Assembly: GCA_019914945.1 (NCBI GenBank)
Contig: CM034107.1
Span: 8,680,001-8,744,000 of the forward strand
Direction: 5' to 3'
Source of the DNA: Typha latifolia
Taxonomy: Eukaryota; Streptophyta; Magnoliopsida; Poales; Typhaceae
DNA: 64,000 nucleotides
Part shown: positions 12,650 through 24,532 of the stretch, one piece after another
Layout of the letters: each line of letters opens with the position of its first letter
How positions within the stretch are numbered: position 1 is the stretch's first letter
Program-made: the position numbers and the translations under genes
The notes under the pieces: generated by a model
What the model saw: the letters and a program-made list of their open reading frames with translations, nothing else
Databases searched by the model: none
What the model was told of the DNA's origin: nothing

Positions 12650-14122
12650 TGTTAAATTCATAATTATAATATTTGTTATGCTCAAATTATTAAATATTAA
12701 TATTTTATTTTAACTAATTAATGTATTTTAGTTATCTGTAGACCTTTGATCAATTGAATCTCATTTAATCACCTAAAATAGTCAAATTTGGGTTCAAACC
12801 AGAATTAGGCTTAGTCACTACTAACCAACTGAATCTACCTCTTATCTTTCAAGTCATGCTTAAGCCAAACCATGATCCACTAATCACTTTCTCCCTTATT
12901 TAAATCGGAATGAGTCAAAATTCCTTCTTTTTTTTATCAAGCAATAGATTTTCAGCAATCTTTCTCTATCAAGTTGCAGAATTTTAGCAAGGAATATTTA
13001 CTTGATGTAATAGATTTTCAGCTCTAATTCAGACAAAATTTCAGCAATAATTGTAGCAATAAATAAATTTCAAATTCCTATTTGAGCAGCAATTCCAGCT
13101 AAGTAAATTACCCACCTAATATGGCAGATTTCTAACATATTTTATGCATTCACTAGATTTCATGCACATATTTAGCAGATTTCAAACACAATCACAACAG
13201 ATTTCCAGCCGATTTGAAGCAGATTTACATGCTCCAAGAAGTCTATAAATGGATGGGTTGAGAGCTAGAGAAAAATATATTTTCTTGTATATTTTCTGTT
13301 AAAATTTTCTTTTAAAGAGTTGTAGTTTAAAATTCAGCATTCAAATTTGTAATTGTTTCAATTCAATTGGCAACAATAGAGTACATTGGAAGAAATTTCA
13401 ATCTTTGTAAGTCAGCAAAGTTCATATTCTGATTTTCTTTTAGCATAATCTCTTGTTTTTGGATTTGCATTTTGTTTTTGAAAGAAGTATTCTGCAACTC
13501 TCTAGTGCTAAATCTCATGTTTATTTTTATTCAAGTTGTGTTATTAACTATTAAAATGAATTTCTAATTTTCTTAAGATTGAGGATGAAGCTTGTGAGAA
13601 CATATTTCTTTTATTCTAAATCTCTTATGTGTTCTTAATTGCTAAATAGGTTCTTCTTTCTTCTACTTTAAATTTGTTATTTAGAATTTAGATATTAGTT
13701 ATTTTTCTTAAAAATGATACATCTAATGATTTAAAATTCTTACTCCATATTTTCTAAAAATTAAAGAAGAACGTAATTTTTATAAAATTAAATTGTTCAT
13801 TCAAAGATAATCTTCCGATCCATTGGTGATTGATTTCTTAGTGAATCGTAGAAAAAGAAGATATTTATGTTATCTAATAGAAATGTGCTATCTACAAGTG
13901 GATTCTAAGACCTTATTTCTCACACTTAATTAAAAGAAATTTTGCAAGAAGGTTTTTTTTCTCCATAAATCTCCTAAACCTATTTCCAACTAGGTTAAAA
14001 TTATTTTTAAGATTTTCAAACACTTCAAGTTTTCAAACAAGTCCTCGTGGAATCGATACCTTACTTGCCGATCTATTTCATAGATTCGTGCACTTGCGAG
14101 TGTTAATTAATTTGTCACAACA
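12650..14122 (+). mobile_element. Solo LTR of an LTR retrotransposon
   Basis: The segment begins TGTTAAATTC and ends GTCACAACA, the TG...CA ends of an LTR. It is flanked by CAAGG (12645-12649) and CAAGA (14123-14127), a near-perfect 5-bp target duplication differing by one transition. A TATA box (TATAAAT at 13244) followed by an AG-rich leader fits an LTR promoter on the plus strand. The 3' part contains GTGGAATCGATACCTTAC and TTCGTGCACTTGCGAG, phrases common in the LTR ends of plant Tat/Athila-type gypsy elements. No internal retrotransposon sequence adjoins either end, so this is a solo LTR left by recombination. Confidence 0.65.
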
Positions 14123-14127
14123 CAAGA

Positions 14128-15102
14128 GAAACCAAAATGATCCTGGCCTCCCAAATTAAAAACCAAGTGAATTTAGCTTGCAGGTAAATTGATTTTTTGA
14201 CACTTTTGGTCTATAACGTGGGGACAAAGGTTTTAAATAATTGAGTCAATGTATCACGATAAATAAATAAGAGGATGTATATTAAAACGCTCAATATTCT
14301 AGTTTTCTAAAAGGTCTAGATATATTTATCCCAATGACCATGGATAAAATTATAAAATCTGACAAACTGATTTGCCACTCTTGAGATATTTAGTATGGGG
14401 ACCTCAAGAATAGGGTAAAATTTCCAATGCCAAATCAAGAATCATCTGAAGGAAAAGGTGTTCAAGCCCTTGCTATTAGTGCATCTATGATTTTATTCCC
14501 CCCTCTGTAAACTTCTTTTATATATTCAAAGGACATTCCTGCTAGTTCTGTAACATAAGTAATACAAACACAACAATCTAAGCATCCTGAATTTTGCAAG
14601 GATTCTAAGGAAGAAGGAAACAGTGCAATTTGAGAATTTTCCCAATCCAAGACTCTTCAATAGAGCTGTGCATCATCCATACTTTCCTCAAGAATATAAA
14701 CAATTTCTTACACTAATTACAACAGATAACACACCACTTCAGCACAGTAATCACTATTTGTCATCTGGCCTAGAACTTGTAACAAGTGGAATTGCAAGGG
14801 AGACTACAATGCATCAGTTACAATGATTAGCTATTACCTTGCAGTACATTAATAGATTCACCTTCTTGGTGGCATGTCTTAGGCGACTTCATTTTGCTGT
14901 GCAACCTTATCTTGGAAAATTGTAATGTACCTTATTATCGTTACTTTAATTACAACTATTGCCTCCTTAAGGCTTATGATTGAAATGAGCCTCCCTTGCT
15001 TCAATCCTGCAATAACTGACCATTCAGTGCTGAGAATCAATAAGGCTAGGATGATGAGATTACCTGGATCACAAAGAATGAGATCCAATAATAACTATTG
15101 TT
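14128..15102 (-). other. 3' flank and probable 3' UTR of the PARN-like gene
   Basis: About 1 kb of AT-rich sequence downstream of the stop codon at 15103. The short frames here (for example 14462-14650) show no recognisable motif and no link to the gene. The 3' UTR probably lies in the part nearest 15102. Confidence 0.4.
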
Positions 15103-18100
15103 CTACAAATCATTCAGATCTAACATCACTTCGTTAGTCCAGTATACATCAGAAGGTGTGAAAGGAACTGTAGTTGATTCGGTTAGAACATTCTCTAAAG
15201 AATAAGCCAAGTCTGCATCCCAAAGACCTAACCTGCAAACCTTCTTATAGGCATCAAAGCCTGCTGCTTTCACCCCTTCTGAAGTCAAACTTGCCAGAGC
15301 AGAACTTCCTGATCCAAATTCTCTTAGTAGTTCCTCTGCAACGCCTGACCTCCAGAAGACCAAAACTGCACAGGAACTGTCCAACAATTGCAGCTCAAAG
15401 TCCTCCGAGAAAATTGAGTGGGAGCTTTCAAGCCTGCGTTTTAGCTTGGTGGCGGAAGTCCCACCAAAGCCCCACAAGAAAACCAAGTTGCAAGTGCTCA
15501 CTTTCCTAGGGCTATCAATTAGTGTACCAATATCCTCATCCTCTCGTTCTTGGAGACCAGTGCAAGTTGGATAGAAGATGTTAGCATATTCTTCAATTCC
15601 CACGTTCTGCTGACCTGACATAGGTTGACAATCAGGACTAACTTTTAGCAGGCAATTGAGTTTAGCAAATAACTGTGTAATTCTCAGAACATTTCGTCCA
15701 TGGTTCTCGTTGCAGTTACTCTCAGCTGAAAAAGGAAATACCAGCAATTAGGAAGATATACAATGAATAATATTATGTCTTATAATCGGCACGAGGAAAC
15801 TTCAATCACCAAGTACTTATGGGCTACCCAGAAGCATTTGCTAAGTAATTCCATTAAGTTGTAAATATGATAGATCTCTAACCAAACCTTTTTGTGGAAC
15901 AGAATAAGAAGTGGCTAAAGGAAAAAATACCCTGGAGAGGAGTTTCCAATTCTACTGGAACAAAGAACTGCCTTTTTAAGTAACTGAGAGCAGCTGGAAT
16001 GTTCTTTGCTTTTCTCAAAGGGCTAATTTCCTTCAACAGATGACTGACATCAAGTACATTACCGAAGACCAGCCTCAATGAGCACATAAACTCATGAAGT
16101 GTAGGTGGCAGAGGTGCAAGAAACTTTGAGTGTATATATGTAAAATCTGCAAGGACACTCTTATCAGTATGAGGATACAACTATAAAATAAAGCATCCTT
16201 CATGATTAGAGTAATAGAATGAAATGGAAAGCTACCATGTAAGCAATTGTAGGAAATGACTGGTTTACGGGAAGCTGAAATAAGATCGATTACTTCTCGA
16301 AAACCACGAACCTTCAAGTTTTGTTCATCTTCAGCATTTTGGATCTCACTCTGAAATTTGAAGAGGATAAACAGAGGCTTGTCAAAAGAGACTTGCTGAA
16401 AGTTTAAGGCTGTGCACAATAGAAGAATCTATAGAAGTGCAAACCATGAGCAGATTCTTGTCCTCATCTGAACATGCAATAACTACTCGTACTGCCTTGG
16501 ACCCATCAGCTTTGTCTGGAATGACTAGAGGTACCAGGTCATCAGAAATAAGAGTTACTGCCTGCATGAAGACATGAAAATCTTGAAACAGCTACCAAAG
16601 ATGGCACCAGAAGAACAATACCTACTACCAAAAACAAAACATTGTTGCAGAGGTAAAGTTCAAACTCCACGTTAGAAGATAGCAAAGACACCAGAATATT
16701 GCCGAATCCATTTATCATTGGTGCTGATTTTCCACATTAAGATAGAAAAGATTGAATCTATGTTAGTGTCAGAAGCATGAGCCTCCATTTAAAAGAACTT
16801 CAAAATTTGAAATCTGTCTATCAGCCGATACGAGGCTAATATGACCGATTTAAGGTGGATAGGGACAATATTGGAAAGAAAACAAGGAGAGGACCCTAGT
16901 TCCGGCCCCTATTACAAATTGACACTGGCCGATACTAATACTTATCGGTTGATACTTAAGAAGATGCTTTATGTCAATGAAAGAACCAATTTATCACTAC
17001 AAGTGTTGGCAATCTATATTGAAGAACTGCTAGATAAAGAACATCTAGCAGATTAGTCTCAAAATCAGGTCAAGATTCTTGCTGTAAAGAACAGAAAGAA
17101 AGGTAAAGGATAGCATCAATTCATGCAAAAATAAAAAATAAAAAAGAAATAACCAGAATTTTTGTCTGATGTAGTAAAGACTATTGGTGCATACCTCTAA
17201 TACCAGTTGCACTTGACGGTCACTGCAAACGTCAACAGTTAAGCATGGCCTCGAACCAAATGTTTCAGCACCTAAAATGAGCTTCCTAAGCGAATTAACT
17301 AGGGAACCTACATATCAAAACAAAATATCACCTCAAAAATATATTAAGTAAGATGATTGCGGGTATAGTTCTCCATGGAACCTACCATCAGCTGAGTTAT
17401 TTGGTTCTTTACAGGCTTTCCTCCAGTGCTCAACTCTTGACTTAATTCTTCCCACAAAGATTGAATCAGCAACTGATGGACTTGCACATGATGATGATTG
17501 AAGTACTTGGGGAGTAGGGATTCTCTCTTTAGCAAGTGATTCTTGCACTCTAGATAGGTATGATATACCTGCCAAATATCAGAAGGAATTATACAATATC
17601 TCCCTTCACCAGAAGTCAACTGTTTTTTGGAACTTCAACAGTGCTCACCATCATAGATGCAGCGATTAAAATCAAACTGTTCTCTAGCCATAGATGTGAG
17701 AAATGACGTCTGACATGAAAAACTATAGGAAGGCATGCCAATATTTAGCTCATCCCTGGGGAACAAATGAAAGTTGTGCCTGCAAAATGCCATACAAAAA
17801 TAACCAAAATCCATCAGAAAGCGGTAAATGAAGCAAAGAAGTAATAATTTAACAAAGTTTAAGAAAAGTAAAGCCAATGTCACCTGGAAAGGATTAATAA
17901 ACTAGTACACATTTATGCCTTGGAATTACCATTAAATAATTAATGTTGAAAAAGTATAACAAACATTTATAGAACATACAAATACAACGAGGAAACCACT
18001 ATTGAGTGCATTGTTCATGAGGCATCATAAAAACTAAAAAGCATACTCATCATGCAGATTCTTAAGTACATCGTTGAGGGCTAAGGCTATACATAAAACA

Positions 18101-20152
18101 GTAAGGCTTCAAATAGTAAATCATCAAGATAATATAGTTAAAGGTGTATGCCACAGAATAGAATGCAAAAGAGTTTTGGGCAAAGGACAATTCTTCAATG
18201 TTGACTACATAGGGAGCAAGAACACAATAATTGGATCTAGATGTGTGTGTGTGAACAAAGTGACTTGTAACATCTGTTTTTGCTGTGAAAAACTAATCCA
18301 AGTCCAAGTTAAAGATCAAATGCAAGCCTAATGATTTTAAAAACAAAAATGAATATAAAGACAAAGCCCAAGGGTTCAAAGACAAGTATTGCTTTGTGTG
18401 GAGGAGGACAAATCATCCCTCCAAGATCTGTTGCTTCAAGAAGCAAGGACCTATTAAGAAGGGTGACGCCAACCACAGACATAAGTAGTAGAAACAGAAG
18501 ACCGTAACTTCGAGTCAGAACATGTTGTAAATTTAATGCTAATAACTAATCTAGATTGGTGGCTGGACTTTGGAGTTAATGTGCATGTGTGTAATGAGCA
18601 TTCCCAGTTAATACTTTTCAAGATTCAAGTGTCACCAGCTTGATTGTAGGGCAGATGCATAGTATGTGCACTTGGGCACAGGCAAGTGAACTTGCGATCA
18701 TTTCAGGGAAGCTGCTCATATTGGACGACATGCTATATAGACTAGGAAAAAGGGAGAATCTATTCATTGGCTCTTTGCTAGTTCAAAAAGGCTACAAGAT
18801 AGTTCTACGGTCGAATAAACTTGTAATAATGGAAAGTAACCACTTTATTGGCAAATGACACCTATCTGATAGTCTTTTCAAAATATTTGTATAAAGTCAG
18901 AACAATGGAATTCCAGTTGTCAATGTCAATATTCTAAATCTTGTGAACAATGTGGATGAAATCATGAAACACACAATTTAGAATGCACAATCTCTCTGAA
19001 AGAGATTCATAAATCACTCTCCGAGAAAGTGATTCATAGGTAATATACCACCAATATACTAGCATAACATTCTGTCTATCAGCATCCTTCTCCCTCTCTC
19101 TCACATACATAGTCTATTTACCTTTATAATATATCGTTCTCTCCGACGACGATTTATAGATCGCTGTCAGGAAGAGCAATTCATTAATCATTTTTCCTGA
19201 CAGTTTCTAGCATCTTGGTCTAGTGATAAACTGACTGAAAATCGTTGCTTAAGTCCGGGATTTGTTGAGGCAGCAAAAATTATAATAGTCTTAAAAATTG
19301 TTTGAACACTGTCATACTGCAAGAATTATTTTTCTCTATAGTGATACGTCAGTCAAAAATTCCCTATCTGATGGTCTCTTCAAAATATTTGCACAAAGTC
19401 TCAATAATGGAATTCCAGTTGTCAATGTCAATATCAATGTTCTAAATGTTGTGGATGAAATCATGAAACACACAGTTTGGAATGCACAATCAGGTCAAGT
19501 GAATATGAAGAAAGTAAAAAAGATGAAGCAATTAAATTTGATTCCAAAGACTAACTTGTATATAATATCCAAGTGTGAAGCTTGTGTATAGTTAAAACAA
19601 GCTAGGAAGCCTTTTAAGAGCGTAGGAAGAAACTCTATACTACTTGGATTTATTCAACGTGATGTTTGTCACACGCCCTAATACTGAAGGATAAAATTTT
19701 AGAAACTAAACCCACGTACTCAAGTCAGAAGTTTGCATTTTTTTTTTCCTTTTTTACCGAGAAACACAAATGGGCACCACATCCAAATATCACATATCAA
19801 TCAAATCTGCAAACTTGCGCATAAAAATGAGAGGAACATACGGAAAGGCGACGACTTTGGAGCCCTCGAGGCGGAACGGGCAGATGGCGAACTGGAGAAG
19901 CTCGAAGGACTCAGCGGCGAGTTTGGATTTGAGGTAGGCGGTCTCGGGGGTATCAACGGGGAGAACTCGGCGCCATGGATGGCGTTGAGAGGAGGAAGCG
20001 CCAAAATCTCCTGTTTTCTGGGAGGACACGGCGACGAAGTCGCAGGAATCGAGGTGGGCTTTCATCTCCGGGAGCGAGGCGGAGAAGTTGGTTTTGGTGA
20101 TTTGCTTCACGACACCCCCGACTACGCGGTGCTTCCCGCCGCTCGCAGCCAT
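15103..20152 (-). CDS. PARN: PARN-like protein (poly(A)-specific ribonuclease family, probably inactive)
   Basis: Eight exons splice into 590 residues: 20152-19842, 17779-17649, 17568-17386, 17271-17195, 16561-16445, 16350-16236, 16146-15931 and 15725-15103. All introns are GT-AG and the phases agree. The start MAASGGKH was chosen because family similarity begins with QITKTNFSASLPEMK just after it; an in-frame ATG at 20245 would add an unconserved leader. The protein has the CAF1/PARN nuclease fold: motif I region at residues 36-50, FNFHLFPRDE-like segment, FDFNRCIYDGISYL, then YNCLHDFTYIHSKFLAPLP with the motif II Asp at 312, and an RRM-like segment at about 460-515. Active PARN has Asp-Gly-Glu in motif I; here the aligned residues are Ser43-Ser-Gln45, and the motif III Asp is not evident at its usual place (NVLRIT). 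It is therefore likely to bind RNA or a partner rather than degrade poly(A). Plants carry such PARN-like proteins beside a true PARN. Confidence 0.9.
16815..17060. repeat. Possible small MITE in PARN-like intron 4
   Basis: TATCAGCCGATACGAGG near 16820 is echoed in reverse by a GCCGATACTAATACTTATCGG segment near 16930 and TATCGGTTGATAC. Such GATA/CCGATA inverted arrays are common in small plant DNA elements. The ends and target duplication are not clear, and a 71-residue frame across it is not a gene. Confidence 0.3.
18070..19680 (+). pseudogene. Ty1/copia gag-protease-integrase fragment antisense in PARN-like intron 1
   Basis: On the plus strand a degenerate copia polyprotein is readable. 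There is a zinc-knuckle-like CFVWRRTNHPSKIC at about 18390. The protease region at 18555-18860 reads WWLDFGVNVHVCN, where the usual DSGA active site has become DFGV, followed by ILDDMLYRLGKRENLF and GSLLVQKGYKIV. The gag-pre-integrase segment at 19500-19660 ends KCEACV...KQARKPFKS. A piece of about 120 bp is duplicated directly (18870-18990 and 19375-19495), separated by an unrelated insert with short inverted phrases. Stops and frameshifts make it dead. It is entirely intronic and opposite in strand to the host gene. Confidence 0.75.
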
Positions 20153-20258
20153 CAGCTTCAGAGATTGGAAAGGAGCAAGTAAAAGAATGTGCGTGTTTAG
20201 GTTTATTTGAATTCTTATACTCGGGTTAAAGAATCTAAAACCCAAAACCCCACCTGTT

Positions 20259-20267
20259 AAACCCTAA
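20259..20267 (+). promoter_or_regulatory. Telo-box upstream of PARN-like gene
   Basis: AAACCCTAA lies about 110 bp upstream of the start codon. This element is common in plant promoters of genes for ribosome biogenesis and RNA metabolism. A role here is inferred from position only. Confidence 0.4.
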
Positions 20268-20269
20268 TA

Positions 20270-22297
20270 AAAAATAAAATTAAAAACATTGAATGTGAAA
20301 AAAGTATTGAGTTTTTGACCAAACTAGTCCTATTTTAAAACTTATTTTCCTAAATAAATTATATCTTAAATTTAATATTAAAATGGGTCTTTAGCGTTGT
20401 AGTCCTGCATAAAATGCTAATAAATTCAGTATTTTACTCGGCTAAAAGTAAAACGTTGATCATGTCAATATTTTATATAAAGAAAATGCTAAAGATTTGA
20501 GAATTATCTTTGAAAAAATTAAAAACTAAATTTAGAAATAAAATTTGGAGGTACAGAGTTTAATTTGGGATTCTCTCCTTCGGTGGTGGTGGTGGTCTAG
20601 TTTATAAAATATCTCTACTTAAAGAAAAAATAGGAAATAGCTATGTCTATAAAATATATTTTTAGATGTAAATCAACTCAAATTTCTAAAAGAAATGTTT
20701 AAAGAAGTCTATGTTTTCAAGAGATAAAAGTTATTTACCTTTTCTATCTACTATTCGCTCTTCAGTTTAGTTTCAAGTGGTATTCTTGATTTTTAACACG
20801 TTAAGAAAAAACATTCATAACTAGACCTAAAATATAATTAACCAAAATAAGGATTCATAGTCGCATCCAAACAAATAATTTACTCCCGAATGACAACCAC
20901 TAGGGATCTACTTATTGAAGGGATATTACAGCTAAAAAAGGCTTGGATTACCTTAACCATTGGCAAGGGATTATTTAATATGTTACGATGCGAATGCAAC
21001 TAATGTGACGCGCCTTAAAAAGAACTTTCCGTGAAGGTTTCCGGCCCCTTGGTAGTTTGCTCACCACTTCGCCCAAGTGGTTTATGCATACCTTGCTTCA
21101 CGGGGTTGGATCTTCTATTTCTGTAAGAAATCCATAATTGATTTAGGCTATTTTTATTTTGACTTCAAATGTAATCTTGAGCTTATTTTAGGTTAAGCCG
21201 AATTTGAGTCTTTTTAACATATCACTCTATAATAACAAGATGGAATAAAATTAACTTGTTGTTCAAATTTAAATCGAGCTTCAATTTATCTAACTTGAAC
21301 TGTATTAATATTGAATTAAACGAAGTATAAGTCCACCTTATTCAAACTTTATATTTTGAGAAAACTATCTCATTCAAACATATATAATTGTATAAGTCGT
21401 GAATTGTATTAATAAATATGTTATTTCTTACTGTCATACTATTCAACATGTAAAAAAACTGCTACGATGGTATAAGTTTAATTTTTTACTAATTTAAGTC
21501 TATCACCAATATTTTCACACGTTTAATTCACTTCGAGATCTAAATACCAACAGATGAGAGTTTTGCCACATCAAATCTAGCTCAACATACCTACTACATC
21601 AGACTTTCTATCGGACTTTAGATGAAACGTTCATCATCTAAGCATTTTTATCGAGCTTTCTAAAACACGCGAACTCGTTTTCTGGCATGTAAAGCCGGGA
21701 GATTTAGAGCTAAGAGTCTCAACAGAAAAATGCTATAATTTGTGAGTACTTTAATGTGAAACGCTAGAGAATTTAGCATTTCACTTATTTTAACCTGCGG
21801 CTTATTAAGTGAAATTCACATGACTTAAGACTCCCACACATTTTCAATCTTTTTCCTCCCTCATCATTTCAATACATTCTTCCTCCCAAACCCTAAGTGC
21901 GATGACAGAGGCATTATTTTGTGCCTTCTCCTCCTCCCCCTAGCTTGTAGAGATTTTAATTTTTGGTAATTTTGATGGAATGTTGGTAATAATTTCAGTT
22001 TATTTAGATAGGAATGTGTTAATTTCCACCAAAGAGTTGTGATTCAGTTCATTTTCAATTTTTTTTTTCTAATCTATGAATAATTGTATATCACCAAGGT
22101 ATAGGTTCGTTGTGATTCAACTTTGACAATTTTTTCAGTACTTTAGTTTATTCTCAATGTATAGTGTATCACCTAAGAGTCTGAAGATAGGAATATTTCT
22201 AGTCTAGAGATAGGATTTTCAGAGTCCGAAGATTTACTAGAGATAATAAAGGTATCAAAATTTTCTAGCACATATTTAACATGAATGTATATACATA

Positions 22298-22339
<42 letters not shown>

Positions 22340-22800
22340 AGTAAAGGAAAAGCAGACTTTAAAATGTCTTTGAAATGCTACATGTTTGTAAAGTCAGAAA
22401 GTGTAATTCTTATAAACTCCATTGAGTGGTGAATTATAGATTTTGTGGCTAACACAATATAACTGATAAGACACCACTTAGCACTCTAAAGACAACTTTG
22501 AGGTTATTCTTCTCATGCTTCTTAGTTCTGTTGTTAGATTGATGCTGTCTAATCTTCTTATCTTGATCCTAAGTATAACTTGGCTTAATACAACTTACAA
22601 TCGGTTTTTCTTATCAGACCTAGTATCAATCATACCTCATGCATCAGAAGTACCTGACTAATTGTAGCCATAGGGAGCAAGCTTTGGTCATCTTATAGTG
22701 TACATCTGTTTTATTTTTATTGAGATCAACTAGACCATCAATGCGATGATCAAGTAATATTTGCAAATATGTAAAATTACTTCTAGCATGATATATTTAA
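20270..22800. other. AT-rich intergenic DNA, no gene seen
   Basis: Apart from a GC-richer phrase at 21005-21120 that I cannot identify and a second AAACCCTAA at about 21887, there is nothing I can assign. A (GT)n/(AT)n microsatellite is listed separately. Confidence 0.5.
22301..22337. repeat. (GT)15 microsatellite followed by (AT)n
   Basis: Thirty bases of uninterrupted GT repeat followed by a short AT run, in intergenic DNA. Confidence 0.95.
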
Positions 22801-22834
22801 CTTAACTTATTTTATTGATATGCAGATTCTATGA

Positions 22835-23270
22835 GAGCCATATGTAGAAGTATTAGCTGGACTATTAGCAATATGTATAGTAGATAGCCATATATAGAGG
22901 ATAAGGCACCACTTATTTGTTTTGATATTGTTAAATAGTATTTTATAGATTGAGTCATGCATCAATTTGGTCAAATTCAGCAAACCCTTACTCTATATAA
23001 TATCGAAGACAAACTTCACGCTATTATAAGTGTGGTAAGAACATTTATGATTGACAAACTCATCATGTAGAGTATATTGTCATATGGGAGCAGCGAAGAG
23101 CCAGCACAGTGGATTCATCACCGATGGTTGTGATGATGAGTTATAGTGATCCATACATGCATTGGCATAGTAGGGTTACACGATGGTTGATTTCTCCATT
23201 ATTAGATAGACCATACATGCGATTTTTGCCCTCTAGCACAACAATTGAGGCTATGATATGTCTAGTATAA
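22835..23270 (+). pseudogene. Plant mobile domain (PMD) protein remnant
   Basis: Across three frames the plus strand gives KAPLICFDIVK, then VMHQFGQIQQTLTLYN, then HHVEYIVIWEQRRAS, then YSDPYMHWHSRVTRWLISP. These match in order the landmarks of the plant mobile domain (PL-ICFDIVEWH, DRV-RQFG-Q, Y--W--R, YM-WY---TR--I). The domain occurs in MAIN/MAIL host proteins and, far more often, in transposon-borne genes. Stops at 22938 and 23065 and frameshifts show that this copy is dead. Its neighbours give no clue to a parent element. Confidence 0.6.
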
Positions 23271-23399
23271 ATTATAATATTTTATGTATGGTATGTTTTT
23301 TATTCTTAAAGGTTTGAGATTTGTCAAAAAAAAATTAACTAACTACTAAATATTCACCGGCGCAAATGGGTTCTCTACTCACCCTCGACCAGAAAAACT

Positions 23400-24240
23400 T
23401 TTTAATTATTCTGCTCAACCAAAGTCTTTGGGATGTGAAAAAATTGTTTCCTTTGTAGGCAAGGAAGCATGAACCTCAGAAAAAAAAGGAAAGATGGGAC
23501 ATTTCATTGGCCCAGATCATGGCCTTACACTCGGTCCCTAGGGCACTCGCTTAGAAGGAGGAAATAAAATAGGAGTTTCCCATGGATGATTACGGCCTTG
23601 AACGAGCTTTGCCCTAAAAATCAACAACAAAGTAAAGCACTCGCTTTTCGCGGCGAGTGCTTTAAAGTTGATTCATTTTAGAACATTGCTATTGTTTTAT
23701 ATGTGTAGCGTGAGTTTTCTTTTCAATCTACTTCCACAAAGCCGACCTTGCTCATTGCTTCTGAACGCCTTATTCCATCACCTGAGATCCAAGTCAGCAC
23801 TGGCAAAGATCTTTTTCTTCCTTGTGGCCAACTCAAACTCTAGTAAGGCAGCTCAAAATGTATGAAATATAGGTTCCCCAGATTGGTTCTCATGAATCAC
23901 TCCTTGTTTTCAGTGTGAATGGATTTCAAGATAACAAGTCACTACCCAATAGCCCACCCATTCGTGAGTGGGTGGCGTGAGACCAAACACTCTACTCAAT
24001 CTCATCACATCGAATGCGTTGAAAAACTATTCAACAGATGGACCTAGCTAATTGATGTCATAAGCTATTTTTCTCGTAAAGCGAAGTCTGAAGTTCACGC
24101 TTAGTGTGAAGGAAAGCACTTCTACTCTCTCTGAGCTCTCCATACAGTGGCACATCACCAACCTTGCCTTAGTTCTCTTCTTGTTCAATGCTGTCTGTTG
24201 AGGCTTAGATGCACTTGCCACATAGAGTAGCAGTGGTGGT
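23400..24240. other. Possible mitochondrial-derived DNA (NUMT)
   Basis: This stretch is more balanced in GC than its surroundings and has features typical of plant mitochondrial intergenic DNA: a perfect 11-bp stem-loop (AAAGCACTCGC ... GCGAGTGCTTT at 23634-23662) and phrases such as GTAAAGCGAAGTC and AGTGGGTGGCGTGAG. No mitochondrial gene is recognisable. The call is inference from sequence style; it could be an old element of another kind. Confidence 0.3.
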
Positions 24241-24334
24241 CAAGCATCAAGTGTGATTGTTGACATGTGTGTTAGCGTATTACATATGGTTAATGAATTG
24301 CAAAATTTACATCTTCCTATAGTGCATCAGCTAG

Positions 24335-24532
24335 TGCCGCTTCCTGCAATTAGAAGTAAAGGTAGAGAAGGCAACTACAGAGCAAACTATAGAGGAGGTG
24401 ACTATACAGGAGCCGATAGAGAAGGCAACTAGAGAGGAGCAGACTATTGTAGAGCAGCCAACAGATGTAGACCTGGCCTACTTCACAGCTTACATAGGAA
24501 CCGTTTACATCTCATTACTCGGAGTTGCTTAG
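24335..24532 (+). other. Acidic repetitive coding-like tail
   Basis: An open frame bounded by stops encodes imperfect repeats of the type VEKATTEQTIEEVTIQEP, ending with AYIGTVYISLLGVA and TAG at 24530. It has no recognisable upstream exon. It may be the end of a lost gene or of the PMD gene remnant 1 kb upstream. Confidence 0.25.

Noticed and set aside
14462..14650. Minus-strand frame of 62 residues considered as an extra PARN-like exon
   Set aside because: The PARN-like frame already ends properly at 15103, and this frame has no family similarity or splice link.
15174..15509. Plus-strand frame of 111 residues
   Set aside because: It is antisense to the last exon of the PARN-like gene, whose minus-strand frame is supported by family similarity and splicing.
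19733..20182. Plus-strand frame of 149 residues over PARN-like exon 1
   Set aside because: It is a shadow of the GC-rich first exon; the minus-strand protein is clearly the real one.
21000..21120. GC-richer phrase considered as a tRNA or organelle gene piece
   Set aside because: No cloverleaf, no TTCGAATC-type T arm and no recognisable organelle gene.
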